Positions 29,250-36,848 of a DNA stretch of 64,000 bases are shown here, piece by piece. The translations under genes were made by a program, and so were the position numbers. The notes beneath the pieces are model-generated. The model was not told the DNA's origin and did no database searches. It was given only the letters and a program-made list of their open reading frames with translations. The stretch is from the NCBI GenBank assembly GCA_963741525.1, contig CAVUIW010000028.1, positions 248,001-312,000 on the forward strand, in the 5' to 3' direction. The stretch is from JANNSX01 sp963741525. GTDB taxonomy: Bacteria > Pseudomonadota > Alphaproteobacteria > Rhizobiales > Hyphomicrobiaceae. Each line of letters opens with the position of its first letter. Position 1 is the stretch's first letter.

Positions 29250-30378
29250 GTCCCCTATGGTTGAAAAGAAAAGAAGAAAGGAAGCTCCAAGAAAGTAGGA
29301 GAGACTGTCTATGAGGTTAGAGCGCGTGTGCGTGCGCGAGAGCCAGGCAACGGGCAAGGTGAGAGTTCGTCGGTCAGAGGGGTAAGTTTTGGATTGCTTT
29401 GGAGGCGGGTATCAACCGGCTGCGATTTTCGTTCGGCATGCAGCGACTGGTCGAGAGCTTCGGGTTGTGAGGACTATGACGCTGTGGGGCTGTGTCGTGT
29501 TCGCTCCGGCATTTCGAACGGCTAGGGTATCGGCAATGCGTCCTCATGGTGGCCGAGCGGCCTGATCGCCTCCTAGACGCCAGCGAGCCCACCTAGCACC
29601 GTCGCGCTCGCCGCACGTCGTCTCCCCCAATGGCCGCCACCCCCAGCCGGCCGATGCCTCTCTGCCCCAGCACGGCACCGCGGCACCCGGATGCCCGCAT
29701 GGTCATCGACCGAGCTTGTCCCGTGGCCGCGTCGATCCGGCAGCTCCCATAGGCGTGGCGCACCGAGCAATCGGGCGGGCTCGTGGCGCTTGTGCGCTGG
29801 GGAGGGGCAGTCCACGTGACGCCTTGCGGGTGAACTGCAAGTCAAGCAAGAGTGATCAGGCGACGGGTCGGGTGCGCAGCTTGATAGTCCAGCGGATACG
29901 TCGTCGGGGCAAAGGACAACACGGGCGCGCGCCCGAACTCGAACATCGTGTTGCATATGCGCCACATCTGCATTACTTGATCTGCCTGGACGAACCCGGA
30001 TCATCGGTGCGCCCCGAAGAACCGCCTCAGGAGCCCCTGGGGCGGCCGAGAGTCCTTTCCGGCCATCCGTGGTCAGCCCCGTTCCCCGCAAGGCCGCTCC
30101 CTGACCGCCCTATGTGGCGCGGCGGGCCTTCCTCCGGCTGATCGAACCTCCGGTAACCAAGCTGGCGAACAGGATCGGCACCGGCACGGCTCCGGCGGGC
30201 AGACGGCCATCCCCATGCCGAGCGTGCTCTCGTGGCGTCCGGCTTCCCCTTGACCGCTGGCGAGCGTCCTCGCTGCCGCACCCCTGCCCCTCGTGGGGGC
30301 CCGCACGGACATCGGCCAAGTGGCCGCGATCCGGTCGGCACCGGCTGTACCGGCCACGCCTTGACCGATCACGATCCA

Positions 30379-30485
30379 ATCATGCCGTCATGAACCATCA
30401 TGCAACCATGATACGATCTTGTCTCTTGACATAATCTTGTTTCATGATTATATCTGGTTACTAGAAACGATCATGATGCATGATC
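30379..30485 (+). promoter_or_regulatory. Cluster of ATCATG/CATGAT motifs upstream of parA
   Basis: Within about 105 bp there are repeated ATCATG or CATGAT elements, including TCATGA palindromes at 30388-30393 and 30442-30447. A 7-bp inverted repeat with a 3-nt spacer, GATCATG-ATG-CATGATC, lies at 30469-30485. One element lies inside the parA promoter spacer. The layout fits an autoregulatory operator or partition centromere. Confidence 0.55.
30426..30454 (+). promoter_or_regulatory. Sigma-70-type promoter of parA
   Basis: TTGACA (30426-30431), a 17-bp spacer and TATATC (30449-30454) lie 55 bp before the parA start. This is the clearest consensus promoter in the island. Confidence 0.6.
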
Positions 30486-30508
30486 TAATCGGGATAGGAG
30501 CGGAACCG

Positions 30509-31180
30509 ATGAGAACGGTGGCGATCATCGCCTCGAAAGGCGGGGCAGGGAAGTCGACGATTGCTGCTGCAACTGCGGTGGCTGCTGCGGCAGCCGGGGA
30601 GCAGGTCGCCGTACTCGACTTCGATCCCCAATGCTCGCTCGATGCATGGTGGCATCGGCGGCTCGCCGAGACGGGGGAGGGCGACAACCCGCATCTGTTC
30701 CGAGACGTTCGCCCGGAGCGACTAAAATCTGCCATCGAAAAGATCGCCGCGCGTGACTTCACGCTACTCGTCATCGACGGGCCGCCCGCCTTCCTGGAAA
30801 CGCAGAGCGCGATAGCCGCCGTCGCGGATTTGATCGTCGTGCCCGTCATGGCAAGCCCGCAGGACGTTGAGGCCATCGAGCCGGTCGTGAAGGTGGCGCA
30901 ACGGCACCGCCGCCCGCTCGCCTTCCTCGTCAACCGCGTGCCCGCCAAGTCCAATCCGCTTGTTGAAGGCGTCGTGTCGGCTTTGGAGCCTGACGGCCCT
31001 GTGCTTGCCACGCGCATTCAGGATCGTGCGGCCCATCCGGCAGCGATGGCGACGGGAAAGACAGCCGCCGAAATTGATCGAGCATCCCGCAAAGAGGCGG
31101 CGGCCCTGTGGGGTGAGATCAAGGCTTTGCTCGACAAGCCCCATGCGCCGAGCGCCAAGCGCGCCAGCACAATCGAGTGA
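30509..31180 (+). CDS. parA: ParA-family partition ATPase
   Basis: A 223-aa small ParA/MinD-type ATPase for segregation of the element. The deviant Walker A motif KGGAGKST is at residues 10-17, motif A' in VLDFDPQCS and Walker B in LLVIDGPPA. I chose ATG 30509 because of its AGGAG ribosome site; the frame also extends upstream to 30419 through the promoter. There is no N-terminal DNA-binding domain, so this is a type Ib-like ParA whose partner acts as repressor and centromere binder. That partner is probably the next gene, 6 bp downstream. Confidence 0.92.
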   Translation: MRTVAIIASKGGAGKSTIAAATAVAAAAAGEQVAVLDFDPQCSLDAWWHRRLAETGEGDNPHLFRDVRPERLKSAIEKIAARDFTLLVIDGPPAFLETQSAIAAVADLIVVPVMASPQDVEAIEPVVKVAQRHRRPLAFLVNRVPAKSNPLVEGVVSALEPDGPVLATRIQDRAAHPAAMATGKTAAEIDRASRKEAAALWGEIKALLDKPHAPSAKRASTIE

Positions 31181-31186
31181 TGGGCC

Positions 31187-31540
31187 ATGACCAAGGGCGA
31201 AGAGTTCGATCTGGCGACGTTCAACCCGAGAGCCATCGCACGGCTGAGAGAGAGGTTTGGTTCCATGAGTGACCGCACGAACAAACGCATGCAGAAAGAG
31301 CACGAGTTGGCCGAGTTCGCCATGAATTCCGCCGCAACGAGTTTGAACGATGGCGAGCCAGTGAAGATCGACGGGCGCACCGCTCGGAAGACTGGGCGCA
31401 CCGAACCCCTGAGCGTCAAGACGAAACCCGAAGTCAAATCCGCGCTGGCCACCATCGCTGCTCATTTCAACAAGTCGCAGATCGATGTGATCGAGCGGCT
31501 GATCATGGCCGAGTTGAAGCTGATCGAGGGGAAGGCCTGA
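31187..31540 (+). CDS. Small ParA partner, probable ribbon-helix-helix protein
   Basis: A 117-aa protein directly after parA. The N-terminal 65 residues are charged and probably disordered. The C-terminal 45 residues, EPLSVKTKPEVKSALATIAA then HFNKSQIDVIERLIMAEL, fit a ribbon-helix-helix fold (one strand, two helices). This is the architecture of ParG-type centromere-binding proteins. The likely target is the ATCATG cluster upstream of parA. The next gene starts 2 bp after the stop. Confidence 0.7.
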   Translation: MTKGEEFDLATFNPRAIARLRERFGSMSDRTNKRMQKEHELAEFAMNSAATSLNDGEPVKIDGRTARKTGRTEPLSVKTKPEVKSALATIAAHFNKSQIDVIERLIMAELKLIEGKA

Positions 31541-31542
31541 TC

Positions 31543-32707
31543 ATGCGTTGGCTCGGTATCACACTCGCCTACCTCGGCGCGGTCGCCTGCATCCTGGCAA
31601 GCAGCGCGTTCAACGTGCTTGGCAGCCTCGGTAAGTCCGAACTCTGGTATGAGCAGAGCGGGCTCGTGGCCGCCAGTGTCGGCGCGGACCTGCTCAAATG
31701 CACGGCCCCACTCGCCATCGCGGCAGCCTTCGCCCGCTTCGATCTGATCCGTGTCGCCGGAGCCTCGCTGCTCTTCCTGGCCGCCCTCGCGTTCAGCACG
31801 ACGAACGCGATCACGTTCGCCCATGGCACGCGAGACGCACAGACGGCCACGCGCTCAGCGGATGCGGATGCCTACCAGCGTGCGAAACAAGCCCTTGACG
31901 AAGCCGAGCGAGACTTCGCAGCTATCCCGGCTGGCCGGTCCGCTGCCGAAGTTCAAACTGCTCTCGAATTCACGTCCTATCCCGGCAGACACGTGGCGCA
32001 AGACGAGCGGCTGTCAGGACGTGACGAAGGAGGCGTCGCGGCAATTATGTGGTCCCGTGTTCGCATTGCGAGCCGAACTTGCGACCGCACAGCACCGTGA
32101 CGAGCTTGCCGCCGCCGTCACAACCGCTCGTGTCGCGCTCGACAAGTTGCCCGCGCCCATCGAGGCCGATCCGGCCGCATCGGCCATCGCGGCCTATCTC
32201 GCGCCGTTCGGTATCACTGTTGAGCCCGAGGCCGTATCGCCATGGCTCTCTGCACTCGCCGTCCTGATTGTCGAGCTTGGCAGCGCTCTCGGCTTGCTTG
32301 TCGCAACAGCTTTGACGGCGCGTCCTGCCCGGATGCCTCAGAGCATCACAGCGGAGCCAGCAAAGGCCGTTTCGGCTTCGCCCGCCCTGCAAATCGCTCC
32401 CGAAGTGACCATGCCCCCACCGCCTTCCGCCGGGCCCCTAGCGACCATCGCGACGGATGTGAAGCCGCCCGGTCGCGTCGAAGAATTCGTCGAAGCACAA
32501 CTCGAGCCTGCACACTCGGGCTCAATCGCGGTAGCGGACCTTCATCGGTCATACCTCGCATGGTGCGAGACAAGCGGTCGCCGTCCGGCCGATCAGGTCA
32601 CGTTCCGTCGTGTACTTGCCGCCGTCTGTGGGCAGATCGGATTGACGGTCAGCAAGTCCGGCCGATCCATGGCCGTGCAGGGCGTCACTCTGCGAGCCGT
32701 CGCCTAG
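31543..32707 (+). CDS. Membrane protein with C-terminal winged-helix-like domain, +1 frameshift near 31966
   Basis: Frame one (from ATG 31543) encodes about four hydrophobic segments and a coiled-coil start (AYQRAKQALDEAERDFAAIP). The same protein continues in the +1 frame (SRPIPADTWRKTSGCQ) with a membrane hairpin near WLSALAVLIVELGSALGLLV. It ends in a DNA-binding-like domain (IAVADLHRSYLAWCETSGRR). Removing one base from GAATTC at 31966-31971 gives a continuous 387-aa product. Similar membrane proteins occur in phage and plasmid replication modules. It is the third gene of the parA operon (2-bp gap). Function unknown. Confidence 0.7.
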
Positions 32708-32763
32708 CCGTTCACACCGGACTACACTCAGCCCTGTAGGGTCGAAAGCGATGGAGCGCAACA

Positions 32764-33048
32764 ATGAACGGGCAGGCAGAGAAGTTCACCGGTTACGTCG
32801 AGAGTTTGAACATCAAGGGTGAGGGGCCGAACAGTCATCAATGCCTATTCGCCATTGCCGCCAAGTCGGGTGAGCACAAACCGTTCCTCCTCGATACCGA
32901 TGCGGAGCAGTCCCGGTACTTGGCAATGGTTTCCCTCCTGGCGACTGCCTACACATCGACCTCAAAGGTTCAAGTCACTCCGAGTTCACGGCAGAACAAC
33001 GGTGTGCACTATGTGACAGAAATCGAGCTACGGTTCGATCTGGAATGA
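32764..33048 (+). CDS. Small conserved-looking hypothetical protein
   Basis: A 94-aa soluble protein with a GGAG ribosome site. Sequence is beta-rich (KFTGYVESLNIKGEG, VHYVTEIELRFDLE) with a central helix, resembling small single-domain OB-like or beta-barrel proteins, but no family is recognised. Its stop overlaps a possible further ORF (ATGA) at 33045. Confidence 0.6.
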   Translation: MNGQAEKFTGYVESLNIKGEGPNSHQCLFAIAAKSGEHKPFLLDTDAEQSRYLAMVSLLATAYTSTSKVQVTPSSRQNNGVHYVTEIELRFDLE

Positions 33049-33203
33049 GGCCCGCCCTGTCCCGAGTAGCCCGCATCGCCGTCGCGCTTATGCGCCTCGT
33101 GGAGACCCCAGCAATGGTGGACGGATGTATTCCCGCAAGCCGCATGGTGGCGGGTGCGTTCGTGGCCGATGTGATGCTGGCGTGCGTGCTGTGGATCGTG
33201 TGA
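33045..33203 (+). CDS. Possible 52-aa hydrophobic peptide, coupled to the previous gene
   Basis: An ATG overlapping the upstream stop (ATGA) opens a 52-codon frame: a short basic N-terminus (MRPALSRVARIAVAL) and a hydrophobic C-terminal half ending VMLACVLWIV. Coupling and composition support translation; no family is known. Confidence 0.4.
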   Translation: MRPALSRVARIAVALMRLVETPAMVDGCIPASRMVAGAFVADVMLACVLWIV

Positions 33204-33213
33204 TCAGAGAGTG

Positions 33214-33714
33214 TCACGTGCGCTGGGCAATGAGCACACGAAGCGCGGCCATGAACTCGCCACGTCGGAACTTCCGCACACGCTCGGAAACCTGCTCGGG
33301 CTTGGGCAGCTTCCCTTCCGCGATGTACCGCTTCAACGTCGCCTTCGACTTGCCTGCCAGTCGCTCGGCTTCGTGCCAATCGATCAACTCGCCATCGCGC
33401 GGATTGGCTTCGGTCGGTTCTGCCACGTGGAGTGGATCGACGGGCTCCGGTGACTGCGACGTGCGCCAGTAGACGGCATCACCCCGTGCAGACAACTTGC
33501 GGAGCCATCGTGGCGTCGGCTCGCCGTCAGGCCCGAGCTTGGCGAACAACAGCACCGTCTTCTGATCGTGCCCGTGCTCCCACGTCTCGCGAAGTCTCTC
33601 ATGCATGTCATTGAAGAGCTGCAACGGATCGTTGGCCGGGCGCTTCCGACGTGTCGTCGGACCCGTCTCGTTAAGCCCGAGTATGTGCCAGTCGGTTTCG
33701 TCGTCGTCGGCCAT
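33214..33714 (-). CDS. Excisionase-like protein (AlpA/MerR-type helix-turn-helix)
   Basis: A 166-aa protein. The last 60 residues, IDWHEAERLAGKSKATLKRY then IAEGKLPKPE, RVRKFRRGEF, have the winged helix-turn-helix pattern of AlpA and phage excisionases. The N-terminal 100 residues are acidic and polar with no known domain. It is 130 bp from the right attachment repeat and 75 bp from the right GTGGTAC motif, and points inward. Role as recombination directionality factor is inferred from domain and place. Confidence 0.75.
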   Translation of the reverse strand: MADDDETDWHILGLNETGPTTRRKRPANDPLQLFNDMHERLRETWEHGHDQKTVLLFAKLGPDGEPTPRWLRKLSARGDAVYWRTSQSPEPVDPLHVAEPTEANPRDGELIDWHEAERLAGKSKATLKRYIAEGKLPKPEQVSERVRKFRRGEFMAALRVLIAQRT

Positions 33715-33788
33715 CCGAACCCCCGCCGGTCGTGGTGCGGCGAGGTTCGGTGATTTGGCTCCCTGGCGTCAATGGCATCCGCATTTCA

Positions 33789-33806
33789 GTGGTACCGCTG
33801 TGGTAC
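33789..33806 (+). repeat. Right copy of the 18-bp double GTGGTAC motif
   Basis: Identical to 6594-6611 and in the same orientation, 39 bp inside the right attachment repeat. It lies upstream of the excisionase-like gene. A likely arm-type binding site. Confidence 0.55.
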
Positions 33807-33845
33807 GATGAGGGAATTGCCGATTGGATTTTAGCGCCAAATCCT

Positions 33846-33902
33846 TGATTTCATTGGTGGAGCCGAGGAGGATCGAACTCCTGACCTCTGCAGTGCGATT
33901 GC
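33846..33902 (-). repeat. attR: 57-bp direct repeat within the intact tRNA-Ala
   Basis: Identical to 6375-6431. Here the repeat joins the 5' half of tRNA-Ala to restore a complete gene, so integration keeps the tRNA functional. The crossover must lie inside these 57 bases, probably in the anticodon arm or T-arm. Confidence 0.93.
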
Positions 33903-33930
33903 AGCGCTCTCCCAGCTGAGCTACGGCCCC
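33855..33930 (-). tRNA. tRNA-Ala, anticodon CGC
   Basis: A 76-nt cloverleaf with CCA encoded. Acceptor GGGGCCG pairs with CGGCTCC and includes the G3-U70 wobble that identifies alanine tRNA. The D-arm is GCTC/GAGC, and the anticodon stem CTGCA/TGCAG carries a loop ATCGCAC. The anticodon is CGC, decoding GCG. It is the target of the island, and its 3' part is the attachment core. Confidence 0.96.
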
Positions 33931-34038
33931 AGGCGGGCGCATTTAGGCGGCGGGGGGAGGCGGTGTCAAGCGAGCGGCCGGTCTTGCGTGGCCCCGGTCG
34001 GCCCTCTACACAGACGCGGCGCCAGAGGGATCCCGACC

Positions 34039-34350
34039 ATGACCGCGCTGCTCGACTTCATCAGCTATATTCTTGGCCTGTACACCTGGATCGTGATCGC
34101 CAGCGTTGTGTTGAGCTGGCTTGTCGCCTTCAATGTGATCAACCCCTACAACAACTTCGTGCGCAGCCTGATGATGGGTTTCGATGCGGTGACGCGGCCA
34201 TTCCTCAATCCTATCCGCCGCTTTCTGCCCCGCACGAGCGGCATCGATTTCGCACCCCTGGTGCTGTTGCTCGCCATCTTCTTTATCCAGCGCGTGGTCA
34301 TCGGCACTTGCGGCTCGGGCTTCCTGATGCCGCTCGCCTGCCAAGCCTAG
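34039..34350 (+). CDS. YggT family membrane protein
   Basis: A 103-aa inner-membrane protein with two YggT-type hydrophobic segments around the conserved VTRPFLNPIRRFLP motif. ATG 34039 has an AGAGGG ribosome site. YggT proteins are linked to osmotic stress and membrane organisation. It begins a three-gene set with yggU (3-bp gap) and folD. Confidence 0.9.
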   Translation: MTALLDFISYILGLYTWIVIASVVLSWLVAFNVINPYNNFVRSLMMGFDAVTRPFLNPIRRFLPRTSGIDFAPLVLLLAIFFIQRVVIGTCGSGFLMPLACQA

Positions 34351-34353
34351 GCG

Positions 34354-34683
34354 GTGGCTCCGGCGCAGCTCCCCGCCAAGCCGCTCGACAACGGCCTCCG
34401 TTTGCACGTGCGCCTCACGCCAAAATCGCGGATCGACGGTCTCAAGGGTGTTTCGACAGGTCCGGACGGGCCACGCCTGGAACTGCGCGTCCGCGCCATC
34501 CCCGAAAATGGGGCCGCCAACGACGCGGCCGTGCGCCTGCTGGCCAAGCTCCTCGAGGTGCCGCGCCAGGCGGTCTCGTTGGCGTCGGGTGGCGCGTCGC
34601 GCTACAAGGCCTTCGACATCGCGGGCGATCCCAAGATCTTGGTGGATCGCCTCTCAACATTGATCTCCAAACAGGACGGGTGA
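34354..34683 (+). CDS. DUF167/YggU family protein
   Basis: A 109-aa protein with a GTG start immediately after yggT. It has the DUF167 core: LHVRLTPKSRIDGL, RVRAIPENGAAN and VSLASGGASRYK. Small cytoplasmic protein, structure known in the family but biochemical function unclear. It is followed by folD after 5 bp. Confidence 0.9.
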   Translation: MAPAQLPAKPLDNGLRLHVRLTPKSRIDGLKGVSTGPDGPRLELRVRAIPENGAANDAAVRLLAKLLEVPRQAVSLASGGASRYKAFDIAGDPKILVDRLSTLISKQDG

Positions 34684-34688
34684 AGGAC

Positions 34689-35570
34689 ATGACGGGCATG
34701 GTCATCGACGGCAAGGCGGTTGCAGCCGAGCTGAGGGGCAACATCGCCAAGGCGGTCGCCGGTCTGCAGTCGGCGCATGGGCTGACACCCGGCCTCGCCG
34801 TCGTGCTCGTCGGCGAGGATCCGGCGAGCCAGGTTTATGTCCGCAACAAAGCCAAGCAGACGGTCGAGACCGGCATGGCATCCTGGGAGCACAAGCTCGA
34901 CGCGGCGACGCCCGAGAAGGAGCTGCTGGCGCTCGTCGACAAGCTCAACCGCGATCCGGCCGTGCACGGCATTCTCGTCCAGCTGCCGCTGCCCAAGCAC
35001 ATCGACAGCCAGAAGGTGCTGAACCTCATCGATTCGGCGAAAGACGTCGACGGGTTCCATCCGATCAACGTCGGCAAGCTCGCGACCGGCGCGGCGGCGC
35101 TGGTTCCCTGCACGCCGCTCGGCAGCGTCATCCTCGCCAAGAAAGTGCGACAAGACCTCACGGGGCTCGAGGCCGTCGTGATCGGCCGCTCCAACATCGT
35201 CGGCAAGCCGGTGGCGCAGTTGCTGCTGGCAGAAAACTGCACGGTGACGATCGCCCATTCCAAGTCACGCGATTTGCCCGCCATCTGCCGCCGCGCGGAT
35301 CTGCTCATTGCCGCCGTCGGACGGCCGGAGATGGTCAAGGGCGATTGGGTCAAACCCGGCGCCATCGTCGTCGATGTCGGCATCAACCGCGTCGATCGCG
35401 GCGGAAAAAGCGTCATCGTCGGCGATGTCGCCTACGAGGAGGCGGCGAAGGTGGCGGGCGCCATCACGCCGGTTCCGGGCGGGGTCGGGCCGATGACGAT
35501 TGCTTGCCTTTTACGGAACACGGTGCAGGCGGCGTGTGCCAGTCGTGGGCTGGCGATGCCATCAATCTAA
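34689..35570 (+). CDS. folD: Bifunctional methylenetetrahydrofolate dehydrogenase/cyclohydrolase
   Basis: A 293-aa FolD interconverting 5,10-methylene-THF, methenyl-THF and 10-formyl-THF. The catalytic Lys lies in YVRNKAKQTVE, the substrate loop is VQLPLPKHID, the nucleotide-binding segment is VIGRSNIVGKPVAQLL, and the signature PVPGGVGPMTI is present. Start 34689 has GAAGGA very close; ATG 34698 is an alternative. The frame extends upstream to 33963 but that part is yggT/yggU in another frame. Its stop overlaps the convergent ptsN stop. Confidence 0.95.
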   Translation: MTGMVIDGKAVAAELRGNIAKAVAGLQSAHGLTPGLAVVLVGEDPASQVYVRNKAKQTVETGMASWEHKLDAATPEKELLALVDKLNRDPAVHGILVQLPLPKHIDSQKVLNLIDSAKDVDGFHPINVGKLATGAAALVPCTPLGSVILAKKVRQDLTGLEAVVIGRSNIVGKPVAQLLLAENCTVTIAHSKSRDLPAICRRADLLIAAVGRPEMVKGDWVKPGAIVVDVGINRVDRGGKSVIVGDVAYEEAAKVAGAITPVPGGVGPMTIACLLRNTVQAACASRGLAMPSI

Positions 35571-36032
35571 GCCGCGCTGGAAGCCAGCGGTTCCGTCAAA
35601 ATCGAGTAGAGCGCCGCCTTCTTTTTGGAGGAACGGAGCTTCTCGATGGTCGAGGGCTCGCGCAACAGGCGCGAGATGCGCGCCAGCGCCTTCAGGTGGT
35701 CGGCGCCAGCGGCCTCCGGCGCCAGCAGCAGGAAGACGAGATCAACCGGCTCGCGATCGCTCGAACTCGAAGTCGATTGCCTCCTCCAGGCGTGCAAACA
35801 GGCAATACATCCGCTCGAGGCCCGACAGGCGGACATGCGGAATGGCAACGCCCTTGCCGATACCCGTCGAGCCGAGGCTCTCGCGCTGCAACAACATCTC
35901 GAAGAGGAGTTGTTGACCAGCGCCGACATGCTGAGCGGCGCGGGTGGAAAGCTCCTGGAGCAGTTGTTTCTTACTCTTGGCGCGCAGCGCCGGGATGATC
36001 TGGTCCGGCTTGATGAGATCGCCCAAATCCAT
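35567..36032 (-). CDS. ptsN: PTS IIA-like nitrogen regulatory protein PtsN, +1 frameshift near 35763
   Basis: EIIA-Ntr, phosphorylated by NPr on the histidine in VAIPHVRLSG, linking nitrogen and potassium status to metabolism. The frame from ATG 36032 reads normally to AIDFE and then stops early. The usual continuation (DREPVDLVFLLLAPEAAGAD) lies one frame on and runs to 35567. Deleting one base of GAACTC at 35763-35768 restores a 154-aa protein of normal length. It sits in the classic ptsN-hpf-rpoN order. A sequencing error is more likely than loss of this gene. Confidence 0.88.
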
Positions 36033-36092
36033 GATTCGAAAACCCTCAATCGAGTGGCGGGGCGCGGTGCGCCGGAGTATCTGGCAAGAAGA

Positions 36093-36671
36093 TCAGGCGG
36101 AGCCGGCGGAGGGGTCGATCCAGCCGATGTTTCCGTCCGACCGGCGGTAGACGACGTTGATGCCGCCATGCCCGGCATTGCGGAACACGACCACGGGCGC
36201 GTCGGCGAGATCGAGCGCCATCACGGCCTCGGAGACCGAGAGGCGGCGCACGGGCGTACTCGCCTCCGCAATCGTGACGGGCGTATGGCCGTCCGGTGCG
36301 TCGTCCTCGGCGGCGGCCTCATCGATCGTGTAGTCGATGGCCGGCGTCTGCTCCGTCGTCCGGCTGGTGGCGGCGGAATGGTGATCCCGCAGCCGGCGTT
36401 TGTAGCGCCGCAAACGTTTCTCCAGCCGCTCGAAGGCGGCCTCGGCGCTCTGATAGGCGTCCGCCGCCTCCGCCTCCGATTGCAGCATCATGCCTGAGCG
36501 ATGATGCAGAGAGCAGCGGGTGACGAATGCGGACTTGAGCTTCTCGACGACGACGTGCCCCGATACGGTGCCGCCGCCATACTTGCCGCCGATCTCGTCG
36601 ATGCGCGCGGCAATATGAGCGCGCAGCGACTCGCCGATGTCGAGGTTCTTTCCGGTGATCTGTGTGCTCAT
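36093..36671 (-). CDS. hpf: Ribosome hibernation promoting factor, long form
   Basis: A 192-aa long-type HPF. The N-terminal domain (1-105) starts STQITGKNLDIGESLRAHIA and binds the 30S decoding region. The C-terminal domain (about 135-190), VRRLSVSEAVMALDLADAPV with GGINVVYRRSDGNIGWIDP, mediates 100S dimer formation. ATG 36671 was preferred over the earlier in-frame start at 36698 because it matches the family N-terminus. It is between rpoN and ptsN, as in other alphaproteobacteria. Confidence 0.94.
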   Translation of the reverse strand: MSTQITGKNLDIGESLRAHIAARIDEIGGKYGGGTVSGHVVVEKLKSAFVTRCSLHHRSGMMLQSEAEAADAYQSAEAAFERLEKRLRRYKRRLRDHHSAATSRTTEQTPAIDYTIDEAAAEDDAPDGHTPVTIAEASTPVRRLSVSEAVMALDLADAPVVVFRNAGHGGINVVYRRSDGNIGWIDPSAGSA

Positions 36672-36848
36672 TCTCAACCGACCTCGCCGATAGCTCACGC
36701 CGGAGCCTGGCCCCGGTGCGGAAACAGCCGCTGTTGAGAGGGTCTACAACGCAACGCGGCAACGAATATGACGCGGCCTGCAGGATAACTTGACCCTAGT
36801 CCAGCGACCCCTGGGTGTCAAACGTCACCGCCACACCATGGTTCAAAT

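Larger units (their letters stand above)
29178..30508. other. 1.3-kb gene-free region, candidate origin/partition region
   Basis: No ORF here has a ribosome site and protein-like composition on either strand. The left part has two copies of an 18-bp sequence (29185, 29232) and a purine-rich tract (29265-29300). The right part has a cluster of ATCATG motifs leading to the parA promoter. Its place between a replication gene and a partition gene suggests an origin and centromere, but this is inferred. Confidence 0.45.
6375..33902. mobile_element. Genomic island integrated in tRNA-Ala(CGC), about 27.5 kb
   Basis: The region is bounded by identical 57-bp direct repeats that contain the 3' half of a tRNA-Ala gene. 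The complete tRNA (33855-33930, minus strand) is at the right end and only the displaced 3' half remains at the left. A tyrosine integrase lies just inside the left repeat and an AlpA-like excisionase gene just inside the right one. The contents include a replication primase, ParA and a partner, a second recombinase and cargo genes. No relaxase, type IV secretion, capsid or terminase gene was recognised, so this is best called a plasmid-like integrative element rather than an ICE or a prophage. Confidence 0.9.

Noticed and set aside
29573..30434. Several ORFs of 90-170 codons in the 29.2-30.5 kb gap
   Set aside because: Composition is rich in Arg/Pro/Ser/Cys, there is no ribosome site, and the ORFs overlap on both strands.
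6375..33902. Prophage or ICE
   Set aside because: No capsid, terminase, tail, relaxase, coupling protein or type IV secretion gene was recognised.
33963..34688. Long N-terminal extension of FolD
   Set aside because: This stretch codes for YggT and YggU in other frames. FolD proteins start near 34689.
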